Part shown: piece by piece, positions 10,607 to 21,265 of the stretch
Position numbering within the stretch: position 1 is the stretch's first letter
Layout: each line of letters starts with the position of its first letter
Assembly (NCBI GenBank): GCA_905178155.1
Contig: CAJINV010000002.1
Coordinates: 270,354-334,353 of the forward strand
Direction: 5' to 3'
DNA length: 64,000 bases
DNA from: Amoebophrya sp. A120
Taxonomy: Eukaryota > Sar > Dinophyceae > Syndiniales > Amoebophryaceae
Translations under genes and position numbers: made by a program
The notes under the pieces: model-generated
Told to the model about the DNA's origin: nothing
Database searches by the model: none
Seen by the model: only the letters and a program-made list of their open reading frames with translations

Positions 10607-11725
10607 TCAACGTCGCCTCGAACCGCCGGCGATGATCCGCCTCGGCTTCTCCTCCGCTTTTTTCGTGGTGTTTGTGGCCCCGCCAGTGGTGCTGGTCCCG
10701 CTGCCACCACTGGTCGTCTTGTCTTTTTTGTTTTTCTTATTCGTACTCTTGCTCCTGGTCCGCTTATTCAATTTGTTCTCCTTGTTGCCCCCGGGATCTT
10801 CGGCTTCGGCGGGTGAGGGGGAAGACGTGTCTTCCTGCGCCCCGTTCTTGGGCCGCTTTGCGGACGGATCCGCTTTGTCACCCTCGCCCTCTTCGTCTCC
10901 TTCCTCGATCCCTTCCATCGCTTTCTTCTCGTCCTCTTCCGCCCGGTTCGTGATTTTTCGCTCTTTTTTCAGTGTGTCCTCCGGGTTGCGGACGATATGC
11001 TCCTTGACCTGCAGGGAGGTCAAGTGCTGCTTCGTGACGTTTCTCTTGCGGCTCTGCACCAAACTGCGCAGCTTCATCGTCTCACTGTTGGGCTTCAGCA
11101 TCACCTCAATCCACCCCGACTTGAAAACTGCAATGCTGGCGATAAAGTCCGGCTCGATGCGGCGAAAGGCTTGCGCCATCTCCTCCGCCAACCGGTCGCT
11201 CTTTTTCTCGTCTTCATCCCCGTATTCGTCCATTAGATCGACCAGCTGCAGCTTACCGTCGTCGTCCTCTTGCAGCTCCTGCACGTTTTCGCCCTCTATG
11301 ACTTTAGCGTGCGAAACTGCGTCGCCGACGGTCTCAATGAACTTCTCCTTCCACTTGTCGACTATGTCCGGGAATTTCATCTGCGAAATTGTGATGATCG
11401 AGGTGGAAGTCGAGTTCTTCGTGTGTCCCGGGGAGAAAGGCGGTCGCGCCGCCTGTACTGCACTACTACTGCTGGCAGCCGCGCCATTCTCGGCTTGTTC
11501 TGCGGCGCGTTTCTCCTCCTCGGCTCTTTCCTCCTTCCACTCAGCGAGAGGTAGCCAATCCACACCGTGGATGGACACAATGTTGCGAGCTTTCAAGACC
11601 GCAGTGTCGTACTGCGCGCGGGTGAAGGCCTTGGTCTGGGTCGGGGCAACGGCCGGCTGGTCGGCTTTGTTCTTTCCGCCGCCCTTCCTGTTCTTGCCCT
11701 TGCCCTTCTTTTCTGGTTTGGCCAT
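10607..11725 (-). CDS. LINE ORF1-type protein
   Basis: Uninterrupted 372-residue ORF upstream of ORF2 inside the same target-repeat-bounded unit. The N-terminus is Lys/Gly-rich (KKGKGKNRKGGGKNK), the middle is mixed with a possible globular part (about residues 130-230), and the C-terminus is highly charged and Ser/Thr/Lys-rich, ending RRIIAGGSRRR. No named domain recognised. Position and charge fit the nucleic-acid-binding ORF1 that packages LINE RNA; that role is inferred. Confidence 0.75.
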   Translation of the reverse strand: MAKPEKKGKGKNRKGGGKNKADQPAVAPTQTKAFTRAQYDTAVLKARNIVSIHGVDWLPLAEWKEERAEEEKRAAEQAENGAAASSSSAVQAARPPFSPGHTKNSTSTSIITISQMKFPDIVDKWKEKFIETVGDAVSHAKVIEGENVQELQEDDDGKLQLVDLMDEYGDEDEKKSDRLAEEMAQAFRRIEPDFIASIAVFKSGWIEVMLKPNSETMKLRSLVQSRKRNVTKQHLTSLQVKEHIVRNPEDTLKKERKITNRAEEDEKKAMEGIEEGDEEGEGDKADPSAKRPKNGAQEDTSSPSPAEAEDPGGNKENKLNKRTRSKSTNKKNKKDKTTSGGSGTSTTGGATNTTKKAEEKPRRIIAGGSRRR

Positions 11726-12128
11726 TTTGAGACGTTTGTGCGTTTCTTACGATGATGCTTCTTATGGTGCAGAAGCGAAATAAAGTTGCAGTGTGTGTGA
11801 GCGTTGGGGTGCAGTGTAGGTCTAAATGTGTCTTACTTCGGTAAAAATTGGTCGCAGTTCAAGAGAGGCACAGATGCGTAAGAACGGTCTGACTATAATT
11901 CTTCTACTAGGGCTCTTGGCGAGGCTTAGGCTGAGCGTTTTATTTTTTCATCGTGCAACTTTTGTATCTTTGTGGTCTTTGGATCTTAAAGCTTTTGGAT
12001 TGTGTTCCTACTGATTCAAGTTGTCAATAAAATTGCAGCTTCTACACTAGTCTATCCTTCACGGGGTCGCTGTCGTGATAGTGAACTGCTCAGCGGGCCC
12101 CCCCCGGAGGGGTTGGTATATTAAGGAC

Positions 12129-12142
12129 CTTGAGCCAAAATG
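12129..12142 (-). other. Spliced-leader remnant
   Basis: The minus strand reads CATTTTGGCTCAAG, identical to the 3' end of the dinoflagellate spliced leader. Its first two bases overlap the target repeat, so 12 nt (TTTTGGCTCAAG) form the element's own 5' end. Confidence 0.8.
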
Positions 12143-12404
12143 CAACAGCATTGAATATACAGAATACTTCGAGTGCTACATCTACATCTAATCGCCGGAT
12201 GATATCTGCTTTATCACATACTTTCCGCACAGCCGGATGATGTCTGCTTCATCATATCTTCCCCTGCGCCGCTCTCAAACATGGAACGCCCAGCGCTGAG
12301 TCTCAGGACACGACAGCAGGGTTTGGCGGTGCCACATTTCATCGCCCAGTTTGTTCCATATCGCAAAAACGACGCTTGCACGAAGAAGCCCTTCGGTCTA
12401 CCTG

Positions 12405-14104
12405 CTACTGTAGCAGGCATCTAGAGGTGGATTCAGATGTAGTAAACCTACTAGGGCAGCCCCTTGCTGATGATGTACCCGGCTGCTCCTTGTTGATAAA
12501 AAGTTTGCGGAGTGGATCGCCATGCGATTTTCCGGCACGAACGGCGATTTTTTCCCAGCTCGACGGAACGCATTGCCATTCCTGTGGCCGGTTTTCCGGC
12601 ATGGCGAGAGACCCGCCGGGCTGGAGGCAGTTTTTGTAAATTGCCTGCGTAACGAGGTTGGTCATGAACTCGCTAAAAGGGGCATCCGCGTTGTAGTTGC
12701 AATACTCATCGATCACTGCATGATAGCCCTGCGGACCCGCGCCCCAACATGCAGTCTCCTGAATTTCGCGCTCAGTCGTGTCATCCGTCAAGGTCGAAAC
12801 GCGAATAGGCTATGCATTGCCACTACCGATCTGGGATAAAAAGGAGGAACTTCTGACGCTTGTCTGGCAAAAATAGTCCGGCAAATTCATCAATAATCTG
12901 TGTTCAACTTCAACGAGCAGCAACAGCGAAGTTTCGTATCAAACGGAAACGAAACGCAGTTTGTATATGCTTATGCGCGTATGTACATACGAAACGAGAA
13001 GGAGAAAGCGTTGCAAAAAAAATCTCATGCTTGGATGCACTTGGAAGCTCAGCATCAGAAGTTTCGTCCAGGCCCAGACCAATTTGCAATGCATATTGGC
13101 GAAGCGTCTTGATCTCGCAGACGTTTGAAGACTGCGATGTCCGCTAATCCCACCCCAGGTTCGCGAACTGGATGGGCGGCCGTTTCTTTGGACACGATGT
13201 AGGTCGGCTCGGGGCTATCACACAGAAAAACTCAAGCAAACCACATTCAAAGTTGATTTGTCATAATATAAATACTTTTGGATTTGGCGTCACTAAACGC
13301 CTACGGTTCGTCCGAGTGCAGCCCTAGATAGAAATTAATTTTTTATCACCGTTTGTATATGTAATCCCAATTTCATTTCCAACTCAGCGTCGTCTGCATC
13401 TCAACACAGGACAAAAGATTACCTCTCTGCTCGCTGACTCAGTTGCAAGAGCTGTTTTGCTTTTCATATTTCACTTTCAGTCGCGTTGAGCATGAGAAAT
13501 TTTTACTTTTTTGGTCATATGGGTTGTGGTGTGCTGGTGCTCTTCTCCTGAATCATAGAGGTTGTCGAAGACGGCAAGGGAAGGATCCTGAGCGAATTGC
13601 GCCGCATATGGACGTAGAAAATCCTCATAGTATACCCTGCCCGCGATACTGCCTGCGGTCGCGCAGAGCACCAAAACCTTGCGCTTCAGTTCCGGCAGAC
13701 GAGCGGAAGTAGTTGGGCCACTCACGGGGACCTCCGTCGTGGTAGAAGGCGGAAGTAGTGGTCCTCGCGCACCACGGCCTGGGCTCCTAGGGCCACTCGC
13801 TGTAGAGCCTTGTCCCCCACATCGTCGAGGACCCCGCGGCCCGTGAACATGATGAACGTCCGACGCGGAAGGTGCTGAGCCCTCGGGGGTGGATTCACGG
13901 GAACTTCCGCGAGATTGATGATGAACGCCCCCTGCTCCCTCCGATCGATCCTTGAGGAGGTAAAGCATAAAAGGCTTGACTGGCACCAGATAGACCAGCT
14001 GCGTCGACGACGGTATGCTTATAATTAACAACCACTTCGTGTAGCAGCATGGTGGAAAGCAAACCGCGGAAAACGAAACTCTTACTCCGGGGATGGAGCA
14101 CCAT
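12405..14104 (-). CDS. Unknown protein with two diverged IEs
   Basis: The C-terminal exons are clear: removing 13216-13519 and 12811-13095 joins KVLVLCATAGSIAG...FDNLYDSGEE to PEPTYIVSKETAAHP, then to PIRVSTLTDDTTE and ETACWGAGPQGYHAVIDEY, ending SRCLLQ at 12405. The N-terminal half is low-complexity (Gly/Ser/Pro/Arg). The start is uncertain. The main frame has no early ATG, but an ATG at 14104 opens a hydrophobic MVLHPRSKSFVFRGLLSTML in another frame; a 34-nt GT-AG gap (GTTGTTAA to GACGCAG) would join them. No family recognised. Confidence 0.6.
12811..13095. mobile_element. Old IE-A copy
   Basis: Ends TATGCATTGCC and GCAATGCATA with weak GGTCTGGGCCTGG arms and strongly diverged interior. 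Near-matching flank TAGGC/TTGGC. Removal keeps the host frame (DASPIRVST). Confidence 0.65.
13216..13519. mobile_element. Old IE-C-like copy
   Basis: Outer ends TATCACACAGAAAAAC and the complement of TATGACCAAAAAAGTA resemble IE-C termini; the interior is mostly degraded. Flank GGGGC/TGGGT. Excision gives HTTPEPTYIVSK in frame. Confidence 0.55.
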
Positions 14105-14141
14105 TTTTGCCTCTGATCCGTGGATGTGGGTTGTAGACTTC

Positions 14142-15491
14142 AGATTTCTAAGGCTGCGCTGCGCCCAATGTGCTGAAGTAATGCTGTAAGTTTTTACTTC
14201 TCAACCTTAATACTCGTCCCAGTTCTCGTGGTCGGGGGCTCTGTCAAAAATAAAGCTGCTTGCTTTTTCAGTAGAATGAATATGAAAACACTGCCTTCGT
14301 AGTTTTGTGCACGGGAAAGATACTAGTCGAAGTTGTCCTTTGATGGAGCGACGCGATTCAAAACGGAAAAATGATGTGCGGAAGTTGGGGCTTTTACTGT
14401 TCAAAACTTATCCTCAAGGACGTTCGAGAACGGAGCCTGGTGGGTGGAAATGATGAAAATGAATCGGGAAAAAATATACGTATAAGATTACGTCAAGCAG
14501 AGCAACAGGCGTGGCACACATGATTCAAAACTTGCACTTGCACTACCGATACAAATCAGCCCCGTCTTTTTATTTCTTTTTACCTTCTTGAGGTTGACCT
14601 AGGAATAGCTCGACGTCCTTTGCCCCCTTGCGTTTCTTGAATTCGCAAAAGGAAGATGATTAGTTCGCCTGTTTTATTTTCCGAACCAACCACCTTCATC
14701 GCAAGGTAGAACGCGACCTCTGCCTTGCTGGAGGAGCAAATACCGACTGATTTCCGATCTGGATCTTCATCATACTTTAGACCGGCAGGTTGATCGATAT
14801 TAAAGCTACTTTTGTCTGGATTTCAAAGATCAGACCGAGTGACTGCTCTCACTTTGATTGATGTTGGTGCTGAGGCGACTTCTGCTTGGCTGATCTCGAT
14901 CTTGATCATTTCCAACGAAAAAAGTTATGTTCCATAGCACCGGTGGATCGCACGTCGAACTCGAAGTACAACATCCGAATGCTGCAAAAATGAGAAGTCG
15001 TGAAGCGACTACACGACGCCCACAAACAGCTGATCAAGTAGAAGCAGGCAACTTTGTGTGCTAAGAGACCTCTCCTCTTGATCTTGTTCCTTCAGAAAAA
15101 TTGTACCTTTTACTTCATCTGCTCTGCTGTATTCTCAAGAAAGACAATGTTGCGCATCGGCATTGGAGATGGTATTCCAAATTTTTACTTTCGCAGAAGA
15201 GGTTGCAGGAGATTGCTCTTCCCACCGGCTTTTACCGGTGCCCGAGCCCGCCTGTTCTTTGGAATTAGTAGGTGAAGAAGCAGTGTCGAATTAGGTGGTA
15301 AATTGAATCGCGAGCCCGCACGAGTAGAATCGCGTCAGCTCCTGCGCCATGTTGTAACTATCGCTGCGCCGGTGGTCCGCTTGCGGCTCGTAGGTACTAC
15401 AGTACAAGAATTGGTTAGTACTTATTCGGCTCACAGTTATTTTCGTGTACTTACAGCATGTAGAAGACACGACCGCGGCGAAACTTCATCT
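14142..15491. other. Non-coding interval
   Basis: AT-rich, no supported gene. Contains a stretch (about 14720-14850) distantly similar to 4860-4990, around AGACCG and TCTGATCTTTG-like words. The right end is the 3' flank of the large gene ending at 15492. Confidence 0.5.
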
Positions 15492-18400
15492 TCATTGCAA
15501 AACTTCAACACCATAGTCCACCACGTCCCCCACAGAGAACCCGGTCTCCTCCGTATCCTATGTAAAAACGTCCCCACCCCATAGTCACGATGGGGAATCG
15601 GCTAGACAAGTCCACAAGTTTTGGCTGTTTTGCATGACAAATTTGGACTCGGAGTGTAGTGCCGTTTCTTTGAGGTAGTTCAGCAGCATCACAGATCTAG
15701 TATTCATATCATGCTGATTGGCGCATTATAAATTCCAAAACACGTCCAGAGAATGCTTCTCATGGGGCTCCGCATGACAAACATTTAGAGCATGCAGATT
15801 TGCATGACAACGCTGGGGTGCGGACGTTTTTACACAGGATACTCCGCAAACCTGGGATCCGGCTTCGTCGACAGAAAACGCAGCCGGTCCGGCCGGAGTA
15901 TTGCGAATTCTGATTTACGTTGGGCGGCGGCACTTCTTCTTGGGGACTGCTTCTGTTCTTGTGGTCCTTGTTGATGAAAAGGTTGTGAAGCAGGGTCGTG
16001 ACGACCACCTTCTGGTTCTGTCCGCCCCACTTCTTGATCCTGCTCTGGGGACCAGTTGTTGCTACGTCCAGCAGGTTATGAACTTCAAAATCATCGCACT
16101 AGGACTAGTTTAAATTGCAATACAAATTAGCTCAGCGTGAGAAATAAACTTTGTAATGCGGATCTACCTTAAAAAAAGATTTTTATATGCGTAAAAGCAA
16201 TTAGCACAAGTACGATACTTTTGCACAGGATACAGGAGACACAGGTGAAGAGAAGGTCCTCATTATTGTTGACAAGCCTGCCAGCACTTCCCTATCCCCG
16301 CTGGCTCTTTCGTCTTGACACGGCTCCTGCTCGAGAATAATGGTAGTCCCGAACGTATCCTGAGTAAAAACGTACCCACACCAGAGTCAGGATGAGGATT
16401 TTGCAACACAAACCTAGGAGTTTTGTGAGTCACGCATGACATAAACAGACTGCGCTACTGCGGGCGGGACATTGTGTATCAGGTGAATTGATCAACCCGA
16501 AGACGCCGCCCCCCCCGGGCCCTATGGACCAGGCACTCCCCACTATACTCCTCACACAAAACGCCACCAATACAACTGTAGGACATAGCCAACCACCCCG
16601 GAGCACCAGCACCAGCAACGGGGGCGGAAACGGCCCCACCCACTTCACATTCCTATCTGTGAGTCACGCATGACAAGTTGCACTATGCAGCTTAGTGCAG
16701 GTTAGCAAGTGCAGCCGCGTCACAGATTCATCTGCTCATCCTGTTCACAGCATCACAAATTCCAAAACACGATTGGAAATGGGTCTCATGGGGATGCGCA
16801 TTACAAGTCTTCCTGTCTTTGCGAATCTGCATTACAACTCTGGTGTGGGTACGTTTTTACTCAGGATAGAACGAGTCGCTGTCTGTTCCTGTTGTCGGAG
16901 GCACAGCATGATCTCCTTGGTGCTGTACTACAGATCCGGCTGCACGAGGAGCCGCAGAAGATGACGAAGTAAAAGCGGCTCCTGCAGTACTACCGCTACT
17001 TGCTTGCTCTGGTGCCGCTCTACTAACTGCCAAGTCGGTTGTTCTCGAAGTCGGGAAACAAACATCTTCCAATGGAGTGGCGAAATAACTGTTAGCTGTG
17101 CTGTAGAAAACGCTCGGAACAGAGAATGCTGTCGTGCTCTGCTCTTGCCGTCCTCCTTGCTCTGCAGTTAGTAAATTTTCTCCTCTCTTCTGCAGAAAAT
17201 CGTGCGCTTCGTGAAGAGGACCGGCGGAATTTGATGCACTATGTTGGCCAAATCTAGTAGTAGTACAACTCCGGTCCTCCCCCATATAATCTGTCCACTG
17301 GTACACCGCCGTTGCCGAAGCCGGGGGCGTGCGTAAAGGAGAACCAGCTTGATGATCATCCTCGGGGGCACTACTTGGAGGTGCCGCAACGGCAACACCT
17401 CGTCCCACTGGCCCCTGCGATGAACAAGGGAACGAGAAGACACAACCTTCTTGCCCTGGTGCTGTTGACGGTGCTGTAGTAGGATGGGCAAAAACTTCTG
17501 TAGTACTTCCGTCTACCGCCACGGCTGGCTGTTCGTGCTGGTTCAAAAATAGCTCTTGCGCGTAGAAGAAGTTGCTCTGCGGGTCGTGTGCCGGGCGCGC
17601 TTCTTGTTGTGTGTCACAATGATGCCAAAAAGTTTCAGAAGGTTGCGGCATCACATATGGCCTGCTCAAAAGTTACAATCTCAAATGTTACAATAGAGCC
17701 TGGGTTTTGTGCTGCATGATGAGCATAACAGACGCGCACGGCGTTCCACGTTTTGCAATACAAATTTCGCCAGATTCTAGTGCGGATTGGGGCTCCAGAG
17801 CTTGTCATGCGCAATCCTGTGGGAGCAGTAGAGTAGATCATGCACTTCTTGCATCACAGATTTTCATATTCTGTTGTAACGTTTGAGATTGTAACAGCTG
17901 AGCAGGTCATATTACAACGCCGCCCACGGGAAGACAGGCAACGCTCCCCGCCGGGAAAAGTGCAAAATTGTTACAGCTGTACGTCGCAAGAGGAAGAGCG
18001 GCAGTGGCTCCAGGTGCAGCTGCGATTGTGCTTCTTGCTCCGATCATTCTTGGGTCGCTGGAGGTGCACTGGAAGTAGTCCGCAGCCGCAGCTGGTTGGT
18101 GTAGAAATCTGTTTGCACAACCGCGCTCCTGTGCTGACGTAATATTAGTCGATGAATCATTGCACTGAAAATACTGCGGAAGTGGTGGGTTTCTGCGGTC
18201 GCCCGTCCGAGGAGCTTGCTGTCGTGCGGTGTTGCGGTTGTGATAGGGCCTTTGAGGTGGGGTTGTTGCGTGTTTTCTAGACTGCGGATGATGGTTTTTC
18301 CACTGTCGCGGACCGGTGGAGTAGGCATGCCAATCTGGTGGAACTGGATCCGCTGGTGGCACTTCGGAAATAGACCGGGGATGCGTAGTTATAGTTTGTT

Positions 18401-19595
18401 GGAACGAAGAGGCCCTGTTCACCATCGCAGGGGCGCGAGTACCACCCCACCCGCCACAATTGGAGGACGACGACGTAGCAGCACGACTCCTCTGTGGCCC
18501 GTTGCCCTTGTTGTAGGTCCAGCTTTTCGACGCTTTGTGGCTGCTCCTCTGTACAAGTTCGCCGCCAGCGCAGCTGTAGTTCTGCTCCTCGTAATCTTTG
18601 CCGCAACCGCTAGTGGGCGACGTCCAACGGCATTGCTGCTTCCATGATTCCTCTGCACGCTGTGGGGGTTCTATTGGTGTTTTCCTTCGCGGGCTTAATA
18701 TTGCTCGAACCTCTTCCTCATCATGCTCTGGAGACAGCTCGTCCTCGTTCACTTTTACCTTCCGGGAAGACGGCCATCGGGAGGACGTGGCCCCGTCACA
18801 AGGACTGTGCTGGTTGCTGTAACTACTGTCTTGCCTGTTGTAGTTCCAGGCCTCTTTCGCACGCCGACGACGGACTGGATTTTTGCGTTGGTGCTGCTCC
18901 TGCTGCTCACGAGGGCCATAATTTCCTGTGTCGTCTGCCGAGTTATTAGCTTCATCATGCGAGACTAGGAGCGACTGCGATCCGGTTTTGGAGGGGTGAG
19001 CGGCCCCAGGTAGATGCAGCTGGTCTTGAATGGGATTTCCGTTTTCACCTCCCGGGGGCACATAGTAATCTTCAAGTCCTCCGGCAACATGAAGATGGCC
19101 CTCCTCTGCCTCTTCCACGTCGGCTCCAGCACCTGACTGGTGTTCTACCACGTCAACCAACTCGTCGCTCCAGCGCGGGCGGCGACTGGAAAGGACGCGG
19201 TGCTTCGGCGCCAAACCCCGCGACAGCGAGGGGGAAGCGGAACTACCAGCGAGGTGCTGCTCTTTGACGAGTCCTTCCGGATGAAGGTAGTGGTCCTCTG
19301 CGGAATGAGCTGCTTCTTTCGTGACCGATTCAACCTCTGCACCTAAATTCGCCTCATCTTTGTCCGCAGTTGTAGTACTGGGAGCTGCTGGGGAATTTGC
19401 TGCAGCTGTGCCTCCACAACTTGCGGCGCGCAAGACTGAAGATTTTCCGGTAGTAGACAAAAATAAAAACGTCGCCGTCCAGCATCTGACAAAAATGATC
19501 ACTGCTCCACACCGAATGGACACGCGGGGCCGGACAGTAGGCTGGGTGCGATTTCGATTGAAAGACCTCAACGGTGAGAAGAATGTAGATGCCAT
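15492..19595 (-). CDS. Large low-complexity signal-anchored protein (about 950 aa)
   Basis: ATG at 19595; stop at 15492. The first exon is one open 563-codon stretch, then four IEs (17656-17911, 16356-16868, 16076-16232, 15554-15841) split the rest. Each removal keeps frame: GGVVMPQPSETF, DSDSFGTTIILEQ, PVSPAGRSNNW and PDPRFAEETGFSVGD. A hydrophobic stretch near residues 30-50 (AVIIFVRCWTATFLFL) suggests a signal anchor. The remainder is Ser/Gln/Ala/Pro/Arg-rich and probably disordered, with no recognised domain. The only ordered-looking part is the last 40 residues (RPDRLRFLSTKPDPRF to VDYGVEVLQ). Function unknown; perhaps a surface or secreted protein. Confidence 0.75.
15554..15841. mobile_element. 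IE-D copy
   Basis: Arms TATCCTATGTAAAAACGTC and GACGTTTTTACACAGGATA; perfect CTCCG target repeat at 15549-15553 and 15842-15846. Removal gives the host C-terminus in frame. Confidence 0.9.
16076..16232. mobile_element. IE-B copy
   Basis: Right end TACTTTTGCACAGGATA, left end TATGAACTTCAAAATC; internal ATTACAAATT and GAGAAATAAA motifs. Target repeat CAGG. Host frame kept. Confidence 0.85.
16356..16868. mobile_element. IE-D copy enlarged by a nested insertion
   Basis: Perfect GAACG target repeat (16351-16355, 16869-16873) and full IE-D arms. The interior carries a second insertion at 16442-16658 bounded by its own 17-bp repeat. Host frame kept on removal of the whole unit. Confidence 0.9.
16442..16658. 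mobile_element. Nested 217-bp insert with 17-bp target duplication
   Basis: The word GTGAGTCACGCATGACA occurs at 16425-16441 and again at 16659-16675, while other IE-D copies have it once. The inserted part is GC-rich and of unknown origin. The duplication length is typical of LINE-driven retroposition rather than of the IEs. Confidence 0.75.
17656..17911. mobile_element. IE-E copy
   Basis: Arms TATGGCCTGCTCAAAAGTTACA and complement, with the double TTACA(A)TCTCAAATGTTACA pattern of IE-E. Flank TCACA/TTACA. Joins VGGVVMPQPSE in frame. Confidence 0.85.
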
Positions 19596-21265
19596 TGTGT
19601 GTCTGGTGTTACGAGCTTGATGGGTGGTTTGAACAGGAGAATGAGTTGTTGTGAACGTAGGCAGCTTGAAGAAACGTGCTGCTACGGATGCAATAAGTAC
19701 GGATCAACAAACGGCAACGTTCAGCGACGAGAAAATTGCATGTGCAAGACGGGCAAGGGTAGCACAGCGCCAAGTCTATGTCCGGTCGTGCTTGATGTGT
19801 ACGAATCACCCATCTGCAACAAAAAAACAAAAAAGGATCGCCTGTTCATCATTTTAAACGCGAGTCAAAGTGCACGCCAACGCGAAAATGTCAAGCATAA
19901 CCGCTGCTACATAACGCCAGACCAGGTCACCACAGTGCTGTTCTAGTGGTCTTCTGTGGCGTTGCCAGTGGCGGTCCTGCGGATCTCGTGTTTTGGTCTT
20001 TGCACACAATAGGAACAATATCCCAATAAAGAGCACGGATTTAATATTTCCAGCTCTCATGAAAGGCAGCTTGATGCCGGAGAATCATATCAAGGACAAA
20101 GACGATTCTTCCAAGTGCAATTTCACATGTGGTGCAGTTACTATGCACTTTTCGTCGCTCTGCACCTGGGAAAGAGATTGTTGCTCATCATCAGACAGCG
20201 AATGAAGTCAAAAGCAGGTTACTCTTCATCTCACAGCCGAAGCTGTGATGCAGAAAAGAGAGAGAGTGCTAAATTTTCTTCATTTGGGCGAGAAAAAGTT
20301 GTTTAGGTGTCACTACGTACCATATCGATCTCCCTTCAGAGGTATAGGAGGTACGAGTCTCAAAAAAAAAAGTCTAGCTGTCACTACGTACCATATCGAT
20401 CTCCGTTCAGAGGTAGAGGAAGTACGAGTTCCAGACGACGAAAGTAACGCTCAAAACGCTCCCTGTGTGTGGTTGTAACAAAATCGTACCGAAAAGTGTT
20501 GTTGCAGACAAATGTGACGGCAAGGACAAATCGCTTTTAAGCCACCAGCACACCGAAGTTCCCTCGGAAATGTGAGCCGCACACAACATGACAATACCAA
20601 CGACAATTTTGGGGGATGTACGTAACTTCTCTATGCTGCAGCTCACACAAGACCGAATCTGAATCCCATGATCTGGACAAATACTATAGCATCACATGTT
20701 GCGAGTCAGCAGGGTTTAATACGCGCTCCGCCGAACAACCTCGTCCGAATGTGCGTCACAGCTCAACACACCACGTGTGAGGGAGGGCGGCACACTACCC
20801 GAAGCACTTTTTTTTTCTTGCTTTCCTGGCGGAAACTGAATCTAAATCACACGGCACAGCTTGTTGCTCAACATTGTCTCACGAAGAGTTCAACATTTAG
20901 GCACACAAATCCTTCACTCTCGCTGTCACAACAACTGCTCGGGGAGGAATGATACGACAGGACCATATCTTCTACCCCCAGGGACCAGTACATGTACAGG
21001 TAAAGAATGCGGCTTGCAAAAATCTAAATCTGCTCTCTCGAAGATGATGTCGTTGTGTTTAGTTAGCGCAGGTAGGAATTATGGTAACAGAGGTATAAAT
21101 ATTTTTCGCGAAAAAAAAGGCACAATTCTCAGCTCTGTCCCATCCTATACTTCTACCTTGTATTAAACCGATGTGATTGTTTAGTTCCAGATCAAATTTC
21201 AATCTATACTTTACGAATCCACACGACACAGAAGTTTCACCAACAGCAATTCCAAAGTGACTGAC
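19596..21265. other. Non-coding interval
   Basis: No supported gene. Contains a two-copy direct repeat of about 50 bp (about 20308-20360 and 20371-20425, core GTCACTACGTACCATATCGA). The left part likely holds the promoter of the gene starting at 19595; the right end is the eL27 3' flank. Confidence 0.5.

Larger units (their letters stand above)
5754..12140 (-). mobile_element. Full-length LINE (non-LTR retrotransposon) with spliced-leader 5' end
   Basis: Flanked by a perfect 12-bp direct repeat TGCAACAGCATT at 5742-5753 and 12141-12152. On the minus strand it begins with TTTTGGCTCAAG, the end of the dinoflagellate spliced leader, then about 400 bp of leader, ORF1 (11725-10607), ORF2 (endonuclease plus reverse transcriptase, 9826-5873) and a 3' tail ending in a run of about seven AGT triplets next to the target repeat. 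The intact duplication and complete structure suggest a recent insertion. The microsatellite tail and two-ORF layout are seen in several LINE clades; I do not assign one. Confidence 0.9.

Noticed and set aside
10548-11783. 411-codon plus-strand ORF opposite LINE ORF1
   Set aside because: Ser/Phe/Leu-rich mirror of the Lys/Glu-rich minus-strand ORF; no independent support.
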